A DNA stretch of 7,217 nucleotides from Dehalococcoidia bacterium (GTDB lineage Bacteria; Chloroflexota; Dehalococcoidia; Bin125). The position numbers and the translations under genes were made by a program. Positions 5,099 through 7,217 of the stretch are shown here, piece by piece. The stretch spans positions 1-7,217 of the forward strand of contig RKRS01000033.1 of assembly GCA_007571275.1 (NCBI GenBank), in the 5' to 3' direction. The notes below the pieces were generated by a model that was not told the DNA's origin, made no database searches, and was given only the letters and a program-made list of their open reading frames with translations. The stretch's first letter is position 1. Each line of letters begins with the position of its first letter.

Positions 5099-6462
5099 AC
5101 GCCGCTGACCGTCATCCTCGTCATACGCAGCGTCGGCGCTGAGGTCGCGCCGAACCACTGAGTGTCATTCCCGATCGCGTCGATCTGCTGGAACATTTCA
5201 AGCAGGTTGCCCGACACGTTGATTTCCTGCACCGGTTCGGCCAGTTCGCCGTTACGAATCCAGATACCGGCCGCGCCGCGCGAGAAATCTCCGGTCGTGT
5301 AGTTGATCCCGAATCCCATCAGCGTAGTTAGGTACAGGCCATCGTCGACCTCGGCGATGATCTGCTCGGGCGTGGTTTCGCCTGGCGCAATGGCGAGGTT
5401 GCCGCTGCCGATCTGTGGCAATCCACCGACGCTGCGCCAGGCCGAGCCGGTGCTGGCGGCATCGAGTCGGCGCGCATTGTACGAATCGAAGAGGAAACCC
5501 TGAAACACTCCGTGTTCAATCAGGGGGTTGCGCCGCGTGACCACTCCCTCACCGTCAAACGGGCGGGAGCCGAGTCGATTGGTCATGGTGGCGTCATCGA
5601 CGATGGTCAGCAGCGGCGACGCGACTTCGGTCTGCTGGCGATCGGCGAAGAAGGTAGCGCGACGGTAGAGCGCCTCACCGTTGGCCGCGCCGGCCACGAT
5701 GCCCGCCAGTCCGGCGGTCATACGCGGTTCCCAGACAACGGGGACCTCGCAGGTGGAGGCTTTGGCGGCGCCCAATTGGCGTAACGCGCGGGCGGCGGCT
5801 TCGCGTCCGACATCCTCGGGCTGGTCCAACCGATGCAGGCTGCGCTCAGATGTCGACCAGCCGGCATTGCGTAGCTGGCCGTCTTCCTCCTGAGCCATCA
5901 CTTCGACCCACATCGAGGCCGATGTGTCGGTATAGGAGCCGGCGAAGCCGTTGGAGTCGACCAGCGCGAAGTTGCTGAAGTTGGTGCTGAAGGTTGCGCC
6001 GCCGCTGTTGACGATCCGCGCGTCCGCGTCGAGCGCCGACTGCTCGCAGGCCAGCGCCTGGGCCAATCGGTGCTCGCCATCGACTTGAGGAATCTGTTCA
6101 TCGAACAGGGACAGGAGCGGTAGATCGCGTGCCTGCTCCTTGGGGTCGGCGAGACCGGCGAACGGGTCCGGCTCTGAGACTCTGGCCAACTCCAGAGCGG
6201 TCTCCACAGTCTCGGCGAGCGCAGCGTCGCTCACATCGCTGGTCGATACAGTGGCCTGCCGACCGCCAAGGATGACGCGCAATCCCACTGACCTCGAGGT
6301 GGACTCCGAAACCTTCTCGATCTGTTGTTTACGCACGGTGGTGGAGGCGTTGGTCGAGCTGATGGCAACGACATCGGCCAGATCGGCCCCAGCTGCTTCT
6401 GCGAGCTCCAGTAATCTCGCGGCGATCTCAAGCGGTTCGGTTGACAGCGTTGCGTTGCTCAT
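5095..6462 (-). CDS. tldE: TldE/PmbA family protein, partner of the TldD metallopeptidase
   Basis: Full-length TldE (PmbA), 455 residues, the usual length. In E. coli, TldD and TldE form a heterodimeric zinc protease that degrades unfolded peptides. It removes the leader of microcin B17 and degrades the CcdA antitoxin; the zinc site is in TldD. Recognisable blocks are an N-terminal domain with VRKQQIEKVSESTSRSVGLRV (about 43-63), TNRLGSRPFDGEGVVTRRNP followed by LIEHGVFQGFLFDSYNARR in the C-terminal half, and GFGINYTTGDFSRGAAGIWI (about 383-402) followed by ELAEPVQEINVSGNLLEM. There is no HExxxH, as expected for the TldE subunit. The ATG at 6462 overlaps the last base of the tldD stop (TGATG at 6464-6460 on the - strand), and AGGGA lies about 10 bases upstream, so translation is probably coupled. 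No RiPP precursor or toxin-antitoxin gene is visible here. Confidence 0.93.
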   Translation of the reverse strand: MSNATLSTEPLEIAARLLELAEAAGADLADVVAISSTNASTTVRKQQIEKVSESTSRSVGLRVILGGRQATVSTSDVSDAALAETVETALELARVSEPDPFAGLADPKEQARDLPLLSLFDEQIPQVDGEHRLAQALACEQSALDADARIVNSGGATFSTNFSNFALVDSNGFAGSYTDTSASMWVEVMAQEEDGQLRNAGWSTSERSLHRLDQPEDVGREAAARALRQLGAAKASTCEVPVVWEPRMTAGLAGIVAGAANGEALYRRATFFADRQQTEVASPLLTIVDDATMTNRLGSRPFDGEGVVTRRNPLIEHGVFQGFLFDSYNARRLDAASTGSAWRSVGGLPQIGSGNLAIAPGETTPEQIIAEVDDGLYLTTLMGFGINYTTGDFSRGAAGIWIRNGELAEPVQEINVSGNLLEMFQQIDAIGNDTQWFGATSAPTLRMTRMTVSGV

Positions 6463-7217
6463 CAGGCCGACATCCCTGCGCCGGGGCGCATCTGCGTGCC
6501 GCCCACCGTGATGCCCGAGACCAGCACCGTCGGAATGCCCACGCCGACTGGCACCGACTGACCTGACTTGCCGCAGGTCCAGCGTCCGTCGGACATCTCC
6601 AGGTCATGACCGACGCCGGTCACTTTGGAGAGCGCATCGGGACCATTGCCGATCAGGTTGACGTCGCGGATCGGCGCCGTGACCTGTCCGTTCTCAATCA
6701 GATAGCCCTCGGTGACCGAGAAGACGAAGTCGCCATTGGTGATGTTCACCTGTCCGCCGCTGAAGGCCTTGCAATAGATACCAAACTCCACGCGACGAAT
6801 CAGGTCTGCTGGCTCATCCTGGCCGGCGGTCATGTAGGTATTGGTCATGCGCGGCATCGGTGAGTGGCGGAAGGACTGTCGTCGTCCGTTGCCAGATGGA
6901 GTGACACCGAAGTGGTCCGACGAGATGCGATCCTGCATGTAGGCCGCCAGTTGACCGTCTTCGATCAGCAGGTTGCGACCAGCGACCTCGCCCTCGTCGT
7001 CGATGTTGACGGAGCCACGGGAAAGATTGAGCGTGGCGTCGTCGATCACGGTGACCAGCTCGGAAGCGACTGACTGACCGATGCGGTTGGAGTAGTTGGA
7101 GGTCTCCTTGCGATTGAAGTCGGCCTCCAGTCCGTGACCGACCGCCTCGTGCAGCAAAATGCCGGAGTCGCCAGCAGCGAGCACGACCGGGAAGGTGCCA
7201 GCCGGCGCTTCTCGCGC
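6462..7217 (-). CDS. tldD: TldD zinc metallopeptidase, C-terminal part only
   Basis: C-terminal 251 residues of TldD; the N-terminal half lies beyond the right edge of the window. The zinc motif HExxxH is present as LLHEAVGHGLE (nt 7134-7151 for the six motif residues). It is followed by DFNRKETSNYSNRIGQSVAS, NIDDEGE, GNGRRQSFRHSPMPRMTNTY, GGQVNITNGDFVFSVTEGYLIENG and CGKSGQSVPVGVG. The Cys in the last block is where TldD proteins carry the third zinc ligand, so the site looks complete. The frame is open to the window edge; the GTG at 7184 is inside the conserved sequence just before the zinc motif and is not the start. The gene precedes tldE on the same strand and overlaps it by one base. 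The protein acts in the cytoplasm with TldE as a peptidase on unfolded or short peptides; its natural substrate here is unknown. Confidence 0.95.
   Translation of the reverse strand, partial: AREAPAGTFPVVLAAGDSGILLHEAVGHGLEADFNRKETSNYSNRIGQSVASELVTVIDDATLNLSRGSVNIDDEGEVAGRNLLIEDGQLAAYMQDRISSDHFGVTPSGNGRRQSFRHSPMPRMTNTYMTAGQDEPADLIRRVEFGIYCKAFSGGQVNITNGDFVFSVTEGYLIENGQVTAPIRDVNLIGNGPDALSKVTGVGHDLEMSDGRWTCGKSGQSVPVGVGIPTVLVSGITVGGTQMRPGAGMSA

Noticed and set aside
1..7217. CRISPR arrays, tRNA or rRNA genes, insertion sequences, attachment sites
   Set aside because: Nothing resembling these was seen. The DNA is almost entirely coding, and the largest gap is under 90 bases once the LRR start is placed at 865.

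Overview
This is a 7.2 kb stretch of high-GC bacterial chromosome carrying nine protein genes. A PAC2-family protein with a bacterial-type C-terminal tail, a three-gene cluster of MaoC-like hotdog proteins, a TldD/TldE pair and a leucine-rich-repeat (LRR) protein of a kind I associate with marine and sponge-associated bacteria together suggest a Chloroflexota lineage (Dehalococcoidia/SAR202-like). An actinobacterium is the main alternative. This placement is inference from gene content, not from a marker gene.

Layout: (1) 1-831 (+) is a PAC2-family protein, probably missing its N-terminus at the window edge. (2) 865-2420 (+) is an exported or membrane-anchored LRR protein. Its well-placed ATG and ribosome binding site at 851-867 are out of frame with the rest of the gene because of a run of nine C (875-883). 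One extra C would join a 7-residue leader to a membrane segment, an LRR cap and the LRRs. (3) 2459-3175 (+) is a glyoxalase II-like metallo-beta-lactamase-fold hydrolase, perhaps translated from a leaderless mRNA. (4) 3201-3662 (+) is a DinB/ClbS-like four-helix protein. (5) 3745-5091 (+) is a tight cluster of three small hotdog-fold proteins related to MaoC dehydratases. The second and third are clear tandem paralogs, and I cannot find the usual catalytic Asp/His pair in either. (6) 5095-7217 (-) is tldE (pmbA) and the C-terminal half of tldD, overlapping by one base and convergent with the hotdog cluster, with three bases between the two stop codons.

The genes do not form one pathway. Two units look functionally coherent: the hotdog trio, probably acting on acyl-thioesters as one complex, and the TldD/TldE peptidase pair. 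The features that most deserve a second look are the poly-C frameshift at the start of the LRR gene, which is either a phase-variation switch, a slippage site or a sequencing error, and the hotdog trio without a recognisable active site. No RNA genes, insertion sequences, CRISPR arrays or long repeats were seen, and no intergenic gap exceeds 300 bases.
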